From Epulopiscium sp. Nele67-Bin005 (GTDB lineage: Bacteria > Bacillota > Clostridia > Lachnospirales > Cellulosilyticaceae): a stretch of 36,165 nucleotides of DNA. Within the stretch, counting starts at the first letter, position 1. Every line of letters starts with the position of its first letter. Where the stretch lies: assembly GCA_002007365.1 (NCBI GenBank), contig LNZR01000079.1:1-36165 (forward strand), in the 5' to 3' direction. Below are positions 26,772 through 34,619 of this stretch, in pieces. A program made the position numbers and the translations under genes. The notes beneath the pieces were generated by a model. That model saw only the letters and a list, made by a program, of their open reading frames with translations. It was not told where the DNA came from and ran no database searches.

Positions 26772-27026
26772 ATGGATATTTTAAAAAAGACTATTCCTTA
26801 TTTAATTGTAATGTTAATAAGTTTATATTGTGTTCCATTTTTCATAACGGCTAATACAAGCTCTATAATGACAGTATTACTACTTCTCAATCCAATGCTT
26901 TGCTTTATGAATTCTGATTTATATGATACAAAAAAATCTTTTCATATGCTCCTTTCAATTTTTATATCATTATTAATAGTACAAGTGTATTTAACTTATT
27001 CTTTATTATCTGCAAATCTTATCTAA
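26772..27026 (+). CDS. small hydrophobic membrane protein
   Basis: The 84-residue protein follows a strong AAAGGAGG site. It has three hydrophobic segments, near residues 7-27, 31-47 and 57-80, with a short charged loop (SDLYDTKKS) between the last two. It diverges from the ABC exporter genes and ends in a strong terminator, so it is a single-gene unit. I do not recognise a family. Its place opposite an exporter might suggest an accessory role, but nothing beyond location supports that. In the upstream region GCACAAAAAAGCTTGGTGC (26659-26677) can form a weak hairpin. Confidence 0.7.
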   Translation: MDILKKTIPYLIVMLISLYCVPFFITANTSSIMTVLLLLNPMLCFMNSDLYDTKKSFHMLLSIFISLLIVQVYLTYSLLSANLI

Positions 27027-27060
27027 AAAAGGCCTCCCACTTTTGTAGGAAGCCTTTTTA
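27026..27060. terminator. bidirectional terminator, small membrane protein / AI-2E operon
   Basis: Arms AAAAAGGCCTCC and GGAAGCCTTTTT pair with a single mismatch and give T-runs on both strands. It closes the plus-strand gene and the three-gene minus-strand unit. Confidence 0.8.
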
Positions 27061-28218
27061 TTTTACAACAGTATAATTTTCATTAAAAATATCACCTAAA
27101 TATCTAATTAAAATTACTCTAATGAGGGCAGCAATAGGGACCCCTGCCAACATTCCAATCAACCCATACAACTCTCCACCAATTACAATAGCCAAAAGTA
27201 CAACTATAGGGTGTAGTTTAACATTTTCTCCCAAAACTTTGGGTACAATAAACCATGCATCAAGCTGTTGAAGTGCAAAAACTGCAATCATTGCATATAA
27301 GCCCATATTTGGATTTTGACCTAAAGTTCCAATAACTCCTGCTAAAACTACCCCTACAATTGGCCCAAAGTATGGAATTAGGTTAAAAATTCCTGTAATT
27401 ATTCCAATTATAATGGCGAAATCCAACCCAATTATAGTTAATAAAATGCTAGTTAACGCACCCATAATCACAGTATCTAACACTTGACCACGTATATATC
27501 CTGTTAAAACAGTATTAATTGAGCCTCCAAGTTGTGACACTTCGGTATAAATTTTTTCTGGCAATATTCTTTTTAAAATGTTACTACAAATTTTAAGGAG
27601 TTTTGGTTTATCTTTTACTATATAAATAGCTAAAATTACACCTAGAACTATATCTATAATATTTTTACCAATAGTCGCTAGTATACTAATAGTTCGTTCT
27701 CCAAGAGTAAAAATAAACTTATTTATAAAATCATACATCTGTGTAACAATTCGGGTAACCATTGTAGAAAGTGTTCCCCCACTTAAACTTTCAATCATTT
27801 GTTGAATAAGCCCTTGAAAATAGGTGATGTACGCACTAATTGTTGAAGCTATATCTCCAATACTAGTTTGGTGTAAAACTTCACGCATATTCATAGAAAC
27901 CATCAATACAAAAACTCCAATGAAAGCTACTACTGTAATTATCCCTAATAATGTTGCCAATAATCTTTTTTTTGAATTTGAATAATTGCCCTTTAATCTA
28001 ATAACATATAAATCAACCACAGGGTCAATAAAATATGCTATTATCAAACCTATTATTAATGGCTTAAAAATTGATAGTGTTGCTGAAATAAATCGTACAA
28101 TCCCCCCCCAGATGATGTTTATATTAAGCATTATGCCCAATAAAAACATTGCAATCAGCACGCTAATTAGTGCATATGTGCATATGGTTAAATATTTGTT
28201 ATTGCGTTCAATTTTCAT
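27058..28218 (-). CDS. AI-2E family transporter (PF01594-type)
   Basis: The 386-residue protein has about eight membrane helices: one near 12-32, others around 35-60 and 80-105, a long amphipathic stretch (110-215), then a cluster of helices to the end. The conserved C-terminal part (GIITGIFNLIPYFGPIVG followed by DAWFIVPKVLG) identifies the family. Members include E. coli TqsA, an AI-2 exporter, and Na+/H+ antiporters, so the substrate is open. The ATG follows an AGAAGGG site. It lies 25 bases after pepD and should be the last gene of the FtsA-like/pepD/AI-2E unit, ended by the shared terminator. Confidence 0.92.
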   Translation of the reverse strand: MKIERNNKYLTICTYALISVLIAMFLLGIMLNINIIWGGIVRFISATLSIFKPLIIGLIIAYFIDPVVDLYVIRLKGNYSNSKKRLLATLLGIITVVAFIGVFVLMVSMNMREVLHQTSIGDIASTISAYITYFQGLIQQMIESLSGGTLSTMVTRIVTQMYDFINKFIFTLGERTISILATIGKNIIDIVLGVILAIYIVKDKPKLLKICSNILKRILPEKIYTEVSQLGGSINTVLTGYIRGQVLDTVIMGALTSILLTIIGLDFAIIIGIITGIFNLIPYFGPIVGVVLAGVIGTLGQNPNMGLYAMIAVFALQQLDAWFIVPKVLGENVKLHPIVVLLAIVIGGELYGLIGMLAGVPIAALIRVILIRYLGDIFNENYTVVK

Positions 28219-28243
28219 CTAGGGGTTTCCCTTCTAGTAAATT

Positions 28244-29740
28244 CTAGTAATTTTTCATTTCTTTTAGTAACGTTGCAACATAATCGTAAACTCTCGCCAT
28301 TGAGCTAATACTCACTCTTTCATTTGGTGAATGAATTTCCAACATATTTGGTCCAAATGCAATCATATCAACACCTTCTAGCTTTTGAGATAAAAATCCA
28401 CATTCTAAACCTGCATGAACGGCTTTAATCTCTGCTGGAGTTTCATACTTTTCATTATAAACTTTTACTGCCAAATCTCTAATTTTAGACTCTGGCGCAT
28501 ATTGCCACGCTGGATAATCAGACCCAATATCACATTTAGCTCCTGATAATTTAGCCACCCACTCAACTCTCGATAACAGTTCAAGTTTTCTTGTTAAAAC
28601 TGAGCTTCTCACAGAAGTTTTAGCCAAAAATTCTCCATTTTCGATAGTCAAAATCCCTACATTTAATGAAGTTTCAACTAAATTTTCAAGTTGATGGCTC
28701 ATTCCTTGTACTCCATATGGTAATAATCTGATAATTGATATAAGTTTTTCTAATACATCATCTTTAATCACCTGTCCAGCTGTATCCACCTGTTTAGCTA
28801 AAATAAAAATATTAGGGTCTTGAGCTGAATATTCATCTTTAAAAGATTGTTCTAATTCTTGAATTGTTTTCAAAAATGCTTCTGATTGAGATTTTTGCAC
28901 ACTTATAGTAGCATCGCATTCTCTTGTAATAACATTATCTTTTGTACCACCATCTATAGTTGACAATTTAATATTATACTTATTATTACAAACTTCCAAA
29001 ACTCTCCCCATCAATACATTAGCATTTGCTCTTTCATGATGAATTTCTCCTCCAGAATGACCCCCTACTAACCCCTGAATATGCACATGGTATGATACAT
29101 TTTCTGAGCTATTATCCTCAAATTCAAGTGGTAATGATAAATAGGCTCTTGCTCCTCCTGCACAACTTACCAGAAATTCACCTTCATGAGTTGTATCAAT
29201 GTTAATTAATATCTTCCCATTCAAATATTCTGGGTGCATATTATCTACTCCACCCATTCCAGTTTCTTCTTCAGTTGTCATCAAGCATTCTAAAGCTGGG
29301 TGTTCTAAAGTGTTATCAGCTAAAACCGCCATTTGATAAGCAATTGAAACACCATTATCAGCTCCTAAAGTTGTACCTTTTGCTTTAATCCAATCACCAT
29401 CAATAAACAAATTAAGCCCTTGTTTTTCAAAGTCAAACTCAGTTTCTTTATCCTTTTCACAAACAATATCAAGATGTCCTTGTAAAATTACTGTTGGACA
29501 ATTTTCATAACCTTTTGTTGCTGGTTTGTAGATGTAAATATTATAATTTTGATCTTGCTTTACTTCTAAACCAAGGTTTTTTGCGAAAGTTACCATATAA
29601 TCACTTACTTCTTTTTCATTACCCGAGCCTCTTGGGATTGAACTTAATGTTTCAAAATAGTTGAACACCTCTTGAATTTGAACTTTATCTACAACATTTG
29701 ACTTAACATCAAATTGTAAATCACTTAAAACTTTAGACAT
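28244..29740 (-). CDS. pepD: aminoacyl-histidine dipeptidase (cytosolic nonspecific dipeptidase)
   Basis: The product is 498 residues from the ATG at 29740, supported by AAAGGAA. The in-frame TTG six codons upstream would place this site inside the gene. It is an M20-family zinc peptidase that splits dipeptides, including those with histidine, in the cytoplasm. Metal ligands and catalytic residues are all visible: H89 and D91 in LQGHLDIV, D128 in GADNG, the E157-E159 pair region in TTEEETGMGG, D182 in NIDTTHEGE and H470 in EIHSPNERV. The middle part forms the dimerisation lid. It begins 27 bases after the FtsA-like gene and precedes the AI-2E transporter closely. Confidence 0.94.
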   Translation of the reverse strand: MSKVLSDLQFDVKSNVVDKVQIQEVFNYFETLSSIPRGSGNEKEVSDYMVTFAKNLGLEVKQDQNYNIYIYKPATKGYENCPTVILQGHLDIVCEKDKETEFDFEKQGLNLFIDGDWIKAKGTTLGADNGVSIAYQMAVLADNTLEHPALECLMTTEEETGMGGVDNMHPEYLNGKILINIDTTHEGEFLVSCAGGARAYLSLPLEFEDNSSENVSYHVHIQGLVGGHSGGEIHHERANANVLMGRVLEVCNNKYNIKLSTIDGGTKDNVITRECDATISVQKSQSEAFLKTIQELEQSFKDEYSAQDPNIFILAKQVDTAGQVIKDDVLEKLISIIRLLPYGVQGMSHQLENLVETSLNVGILTIENGEFLAKTSVRSSVLTRKLELLSRVEWVAKLSGAKCDIGSDYPAWQYAPESKIRDLAVKVYNEKYETPAEIKAVHAGLECGFLSQKLEGVDMIAFGPNMLEIHSPNERVSISSMARVYDYVATLLKEMKNY

Positions 29741-29767
29741 ATCTATATTCCTTTCCAAAACTACATC

Positions 29768-32482
29768 TTATTTCTTCCAAAAAATTTCTAAACTATCTGC
29801 ATGGTTTAATGGATCTGTAAATTGTGCATCTTTTCCATTTAATTTAAGTTGTATCATACCTTGTGGTGTTTTTAAATCAAAGTCAATATAATCAAACACC
29901 TTTACAAACATTACGCTACCACCATCTTTTGGGATATTAACCGATTTTCCATTTACTTTAACTGTTATAACATTGTCTAAATCTGTATTATGTTGTGATA
30001 AAATTGTTCTTTGAATAGACTGAAATCTTGGGTCATCTGGTTCTAAAATTGGTTCGTCTGGTCTTGCTAAAATTGTTTGCATATTTGGATCTTCTCCTTG
30101 TTCTAGTTCATATTTAATGTCATGTTTAGTTTGATTTAACTGGTCTGCCATCTCTTTAGCATATTGCTCTTTGGCTAGATCTTGTGCTAATTTTTCTTTT
30201 GCAAGTTGCTCTTCATATTCGCTAGCTTCTTTTTCTTTTGCAAGTTGCTCTTCATATTCGCTAGCTTCTTTTTTTCTCGCAAGTTGTTTTTGTTCCAGAA
30301 GTGCTTTCTCTTTTGCAAGTTGTGCCTCAAGTTCCCTAATTTCTTGCTCTCTTGCAAGTTGCACCTTTTGTTCCTCAACTTCTTTTTCTCTTGCAAGTTG
30401 CGCCTCAAGTTCCCTAGCCTCTTTTTCCCTTGCAAGCTCTGTTTCTTGCTCTCTTGCCAAGTCTTCTTCTGATACATTGGCAAGGTTTTGTATAGCAGTT
30501 TCTTCCTTTATAATAGGTTTTTGTGAAGTCGGAATTGAATAAACACTACTTTCTATAACTGGTAATTCAAATAAATCCTCTTCTTGACTTTCAAAAAAGC
30601 TATAAAAACTTTCTTCCTCATTAGTTTCCTCAACTTCTTCTACTAATAAATCTTCTTCAAAAGTTTCTATCACTTCTTCAACGAAATCTTCCTCCACAGA
30701 CCCTTCATCAATATCTAATTCCTCATCAGAAATTTCACCTAATAAATCTTCATCATTTGACTCCCAGTATAACTTATCTTGGTCTTTCAAAATATAACTA
30801 TGGTCTACAATTTCACCATTAACATACAAAGTATAATTATCATTTTTTTCAAGATATGCCTCAAGCTCTTCTAAATCAGTTGCCCCAATTTCAATAATTT
30901 CATCATTATTTTGTAACTGATAATCTTCAAAAATGCAATCTCCATTTTTAAGCCAAATTGGCAACGTAATTTGGTCATCTCCAATAAACACTGTAATTTG
31001 AGGCTCTCCATACTCTTTTAATGTAGCAGTAGCATCTTTTCCTTCTTGAGCATAGATAACTTTAATTTTATCATCAGCTTCAATTTTACTATCTATTCCA
31101 ACTTCTTTTTCATTTAACAAAATTTGCCCAACTACACCTTGCCCACCTCTTACCCGACAACGCTTTTGGTCAATTTTGAAAAATAAACTTTCTCCTCTTT
31201 TTGGGAATACTTGAGTGTGTGGAATGCTAGCTTGAACTAATGCATCTAATACCGTAAGCTCTTTAGTATCAATCATTTGAACAATTTTATCTTGAACTTC
31301 AACTTCTATAAATTGAGTTTTTCTAAACTTTGCTCCAACCATACAAATTCCATATGGAGTTACCATTTGAGGACCTTCAATAATTCGGTTTTCATCAACT
31401 ACATATGCAACATCTGACCCTTTTTTTAAGGCAACACGTTGCGCAATTAAATCAAGTTTTTCCGAGATTTTTTGAGTTAAGCCCAAAATTTGACTTCCTC
31501 CACCAACACAAAATACTGCATTTGGCGCACCATTGTTCAACTTTATAATCTTATCAGCAATTAAAGTTGCAAGCTCTGTAACTGATGGTTCAATAACTTT
31601 TTCAATTTCTTCTTTACTAATAACCCAAGGCATTCCAACAACATCTTCAAATTCTACTTGGTCTTGTGTTGTTGCCTCTTGCTTTATTCTATCTGCCGTA
31701 TTAAAATCCACCAAATATTTGTGAACTAATGCTTCAGTAACCTCATCACCTGCAGTAGGTATCATTCCATACCCCAAAATACTTCCATCTTTTGTAATTG
31801 CAATATCTGAAGTCCCTGCCCCAACATCTACTAATGCCAGATTTAATAATCTAAGTTGTGGAGGAATTATGGCTTGAATAGCAGCAATAGGCTCTAGTGT
31901 TAAATGCGAAACTTTTAATTCCACCATATTTGTAACAGCGTACAAACTTTCCACAACACCTTTTGGTAAAAATGTAGCCAACAATTTAATACTAACTTTT
32001 GTCCCCTTGTGACCTTCTAAATTAGTCATCAAATAATCGTCCAAATAATAACTCATAACTGAATGACCTACACAAAAATAATCTTTTGAATTTACATTTT
32101 CCTCTAATTCTAAAGCTTCTTGAGCCTTTTCTACTCCATACAGTTCAATTTCTTCAATATGGGTTTTTGTAATTTGAGTTTTATCTTCATAAAGCTTTTC
32201 AACTTCAATAACTTGTGTGTTAAGCACACGACCTGCCGCTGCTATAGCTACATCTTTCAACTGACGACCAAGTTTATTTTCCAAGTCATTTTTAACAAAT
32301 CTTACAGTATTTGCAACTTTTTCAATATCATGTACTTGACCGTCCATCATTGCTCTTTCTTGATGTTCACAAAATGAGCTTTCAACTACAATAAATTTTT
32401 CATCTTGTTGGTATCCTACAACACCAATAATTGACCTAGTACCTATATCTAATCCGAAAACTAAATTTTTAATATTAATCAA
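29768..32482 (-). CDS. FtsA-like actin-fold ATPase with long repetitive coiled coil
   Basis: The 904-residue protein begins with an FtsA/PilM-like ATPase (about 1-390): phosphate-1 FGLDIGTRSIIG (9-20), an inserted subdomain, phosphate-2 LVDVGAGTSDIAI and adenosine motif AVFCVGGGSQILG. Beta-rich regions follow (about 400-610), then an acidic stretch (610-660), a charged coiled coil of LAREKE-type repeats (about 660-775) and a final small beta domain with VTVKVNGK and KLNGKDA motifs. Clostridia carry such 'cell division FtsA domain' proteins besides FtsA. A role in a membrane-attached or pilus/division assembly is plausible. The start is odd: TTG at 32482 with AAAGAG directly against it; no ATG occurs before residue 45. 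It heads an operon with pepD. Confidence 0.85.
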   Translation of the reverse strand: MINIKNLVFGLDIGTRSIIGVVGYQQDEKFIVVESSFCEHQERAMMDGQVHDIEKVANTVRFVKNDLENKLGRQLKDVAIAAAGRVLNTQVIEVEKLYEDKTQITKTHIEEIELYGVEKAQEALELEENVNSKDYFCVGHSVMSYYLDDYLMTNLEGHKGTKVSIKLLATFLPKGVVESLYAVTNMVELKVSHLTLEPIAAIQAIIPPQLRLLNLALVDVGAGTSDIAITKDGSILGYGMIPTAGDEVTEALVHKYLVDFNTADRIKQEATTQDQVEFEDVVGMPWVISKEEIEKVIEPSVTELATLIADKIIKLNNGAPNAVFCVGGGSQILGLTQKISEKLDLIAQRVALKKGSDVAYVVDENRIIEGPQMVTPYGICMVGAKFRKTQFIEVEVQDKIVQMIDTKELTVLDALVQASIPHTQVFPKRGESLFFKIDQKRCRVRGGQGVVGQILLNEKEVGIDSKIEADDKIKVIYAQEGKDATATLKEYGEPQITVFIGDDQITLPIWLKNGDCIFEDYQLQNNDEIIEIGATDLEELEAYLEKNDNYTLYVNGEIVDHSYILKDQDKLYWESNDEDLLGEISDEELDIDEGSVEEDFVEEVIETFEEDLLVEEVEETNEEESFYSFFESQEEDLFELPVIESSVYSIPTSQKPIIKEETAIQNLANVSEEDLAREQETELAREKEARELEAQLAREKEVEEQKVQLAREQEIRELEAQLAKEKALLEQKQLARKKEASEYEEQLAKEKEASEYEEQLAKEKLAQDLAKEQYAKEMADQLNQTKHDIKYELEQGEDPNMQTILARPDEPILEPDDPRFQSIQRTILSQHNTDLDNVITVKVNGKSVNIPKDGGSVMFVKVFDYIDFDLKTPQGMIQLKLNGKDAQFTDPLNHADSLEIFWKK
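30191..30273 (-). repeat. exact 39-bp tandem duplication in the coiled-coil coding region
   Basis: Bases 30191-30234 and 30230-30273 are identical with a period of 39 bases (13 codons, EQLAKEKEASEYE twice). This lies inside a broader degenerate array (about 30170-30460) that repeats GCAAGTTG roughly every 33-39 bases. The exact copies suggest recent, still active expansion. Confidence 0.85.
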
Positions 32483-32821
32483 CTCTTTCTATACGTAATT
32501 TTTACAAAATTTTATAAACTAAAATTCTTTTTCTCTTTGCTTATTTTAACATACGACAATTTATTTATCTATGGATTTTGTAGGAATTTTATTTTTTATA
32601 TATAAATTTGTAATTTTGTAATCGCATCTTATCAAGAATTGACAGATTTTTATCATAATCTAACTTCAAACTACTAAATTCGCCTGTATTTATATTGGGT
32701 TATTTTGGCTTTTTTTATGCATAAAATTTATAAAAATTTTCTAAAACATATTTATAATTAAATTTGGTTTTTCATATTTTGGATAAGCCTCATAAATTTC
32801 CCTATAAAAATCATTTACCCA
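32483..32821. other. AT-rich intergenic region upstream of the FtsA-like gene
   Basis: About 340 bases with no recognisable gene or RNA. It must contain the promoter of the FtsA-like/pepD/AI-2E unit. TAAAAT-type -10 sequences occur near 32540, but no paired -35 convinced me. Confidence 0.35.
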
Positions 32822-32853
32822 CAAAAAAAGACTGCAATCTGTAATTTGCAATC
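32822..32853 (-). terminator. terminator of the TerD pair
   Basis: Minus strand stem AGATTGCAA / TTGCAGTCT (one G-U pair) is followed by seven T (32828-32822). Confidence 0.8.
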
Positions 32854-32865
32854 TATATACACATA

Positions 32866-33453
32866 TTAATTAGTATATCTTTGAATGATTTCATTCAACC
32901 CTTTATCTTGCGTTCCTTGCCCAATCGCATTAAATTTCCATTCATCATTATGTTTATAAATTTCCCCAAAAACAATAGCTGTCATATTTGAATAATCATC
33001 AGTTAAGTTGTAACGGCAAATTTCAGTATTATTTCTACCATCAACTATTCTAACAAAAGCGTTTTCAATCAATCCAAAATGTTGCTTTCTTTCTATAGCT
33101 TTGTAAATATTTACAACAAAAGTAATTGTATCATGAGTTGATGGAAGTTCTTCTAGTTTTACAATAATTTGCTCATCATCTCCATCTCCTGCTCCTGTTA
33201 AATTATCTCCTAAATGAACCACAGCATGAGTTTTATGTGCCAAATTTCCATAATAAATTACATCTTCTGTGCGAGCTAACTTTTTATTTTGTAATATTAT
33301 AGCTGAGGCATCACAATCAATTGGGGCTGGCTTTGAAAAAAATCCACCTTTTCTTTTAACTTCGTCCCACCCAAGCCCAACTACCACTACCGATAAACGT
33401 TCATCTTTTTTTGCTAAACTTACTTTTTGACCTTTAACTAAACTAACCGACAT
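32866..33453 (-). CDS. TerD family protein (second of a pair)
   Basis: The 195-residue protein has the TerD signatures: LVKGQKVSLAKK at the start, VGLGWDEVK (about 27-35), the calcium-binding loop LGDNLTGAGDGDDEQI (about 77-92), and the closing [19 protein letters not shown]. TerD/TerE/CABP proteins bind Ca2+ and belong to a broad stress system first found through tellurite resistance. Their true function is unsettled. It follows its sibling by 21 bases with a GGAGG site. The other ter genes (terC, TelA, the ATP-grasp or kinase parts) are absent here, so this is a minimal TerD pair. The C-terminus differs from the partner after the shared core. Confidence 0.93.
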   Translation of the reverse strand: MSVSLVKGQKVSLAKKDERLSVVVVGLGWDEVKRKGGFFSKPAPIDCDASAIILQNKKLARTEDVIYYGNLAHKTHAVVHLGDNLTGAGDGDDEQIIVKLEELPSTHDTITFVVNIYKAIERKQHFGLIENAFVRIVDGRNNTEICRYNLTDDYSNMTAIVFGEIYKHNDEWKFNAIGQGTQDKGLNEIIQRYTN

Positions 33454-33474
33454 TTACTTGACCTCCAGTATAAA

Positions 33475-34056
33475 TTATTCAGTATCAATTCCAAAATGAT
33501 GGCATAATGAAGCAAGTCCTCCCTGAAAACCACTTCCAATTGCATTAAATTTCCACTCTCCATTATGTCTATAAATCTCACCTACCACAAGAGCTGTTTC
33601 CACAGAAAAATCCTCACCCAAATCATATCTAATAATTTCAGTATTTGTAACTTCATCTATAATACGAATAAAAGAATTTGTTACCTGTCCAAAATTTTGT
33701 CTACGTTCAACAGCTTCATGGATTGTTACTGTAAATGCAATTTTTGAAATATTATTTGGCACTTGGTTCAAATCTATTTGAACCTGCTCATCATCTCCAT
33801 CACCTTCACCAGTACGATTATCCCCTAGGTGAACTACCGAATTACTCGGGTGTGATAAATTTCCATAAAAAATAAAATCTGTATCATTTATACATTTTCC
33901 ATTTTCTCCAACCATAAATACCGATGCATCTAAATCAAAATCATGACTTGATGCAAATTGATTTGTATCCCAACCTAATCCTACTAAAATTTTGATAAGA
34001 TTTGGATTTCCTTTTGTTAAATCTACCTTCTGACCTTTTGCTAAATTAATTGGCAT
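33475..34056 (-). CDS. TerD family protein (first of a pair)
   Basis: The 193-residue paralogue of the downstream gene opens with [18 protein letters not shown], the family's usual start. It carries [19 protein letters not shown], the acidic loop [16 protein letters not shown] (about 79-94) and [19 protein letters not shown]. Asp residues in the first motif and the loop are the expected Ca2+ ligands. It is soluble, with no export signal. The ATG has an AAAGGAG site and a good vegetative promoter (34089-34117). The two genes form an operon ended at 32822-32853, and the pair is divergent from the collagen-like gene. A general stress role is inferred from the family only. Confidence 0.94.
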   Translation of the reverse strand: MPINLAKGQKVDLTKGNPNLIKILVGLGWDTNQFASSHDFDLDASVFMVGENGKCINDTDFIFYGNLSHPSNSVVHLGDNRTGEGDGDDEQVQIDLNQVPNNISKIAFTVTIHEAVERRQNFGQVTNSFIRIIDEVTNTEIIRYDLGEDFSVETALVVGEIYRHNGEWKFNAIGSGFQGGLASLCHHFGIDTE

Positions 34057-34088
34057 AGTTTACTCCTTTGATTTTCAAGTTTATTTTA

Positions 34089-34117
34089 AGTATAACATAT
34101 CCCATTATTTGACACAA
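34089..34117 (-). promoter_or_regulatory. promoter of the TerD pair
   Basis: Minus strand TTGTGT (34117-34112) and TATACT (34094-34089) with a 17-base spacer; start near 34082, leader about 25 bases. Confidence 0.5.
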
Positions 34118-34483
34118 TAACAAACATTTCTTCTCTTAATAAAATTCGCTATAAATCAAAGTTAACTTAATCTATTTGTATATTAATTTAAATTTTAACT
34201 TATAATTAAAAATCATTCTAACTATAGGACTTATTAAAATTTTCCCTTTTTTACTAAGTTATAATCAGTAATTAATAAATAATTTTATGGTAATTTTATC
34301 CATTTTTATATTGGCTCAATAAAATCTATACTCTTTTTAAATAAAATATTAGAAGTTTCTTCCTTATATAAGGGGATACTAATTAAATATAATTTTATAG
34401 ATATTTTTTGCTATTTCTATCAACACAATATATTTCCTAATATCTATACCAAAGCCAAATTTCCAAATATAGTAAATTGTATA
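34118..34483. other. AT-rich intergenic region between the TerD and collagen-like genes
   Basis: About 370 bases with no gene or RNA that I can support. It is very AT-rich and contrasts sharply with the GC-richer collagen repeat that follows. Confidence 0.4.
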
Positions 34484-34511
34484 ACTTTTCCACAGCAATA
34501 TTCATAACATA
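34484..34511 (+). promoter_or_regulatory. candidate sporulation (sigma-K-type) promoter of the collagen-like gene
   Basis: AC (34484-34485), 17 bases, then CATAACATA (34503-34511) fits AC-N16/17-CATANNNTA. The start near 34519 gives a leader of about 100 bases. A second CATANNNTA (34569-34577) lacks a matching AC. Confidence 0.4.
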
Positions 34512-34619
34512 TTAACAATATTCAGTTTAATACATAAAGTTACGTTGTAGCATTTTTAACCCAAAGAACATATATTACAAGTATACAAGCAAATTTTTAT
34601 TTTTTAGGAGGGTAAAATT

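Noticed and set aside
30170-30460. Regularly spaced GCAAGTTG repeats as a possible CRISPR array
   Set aside because: The repeats are in frame within one long gene, are too short and variable, and encode a coiled coil.
30171-30542. Open frames on both strands over the coiled-coil repeats
   Set aside because: They reflect the repeated LAREKE codons; products are low-complexity and unsupported by start signals.
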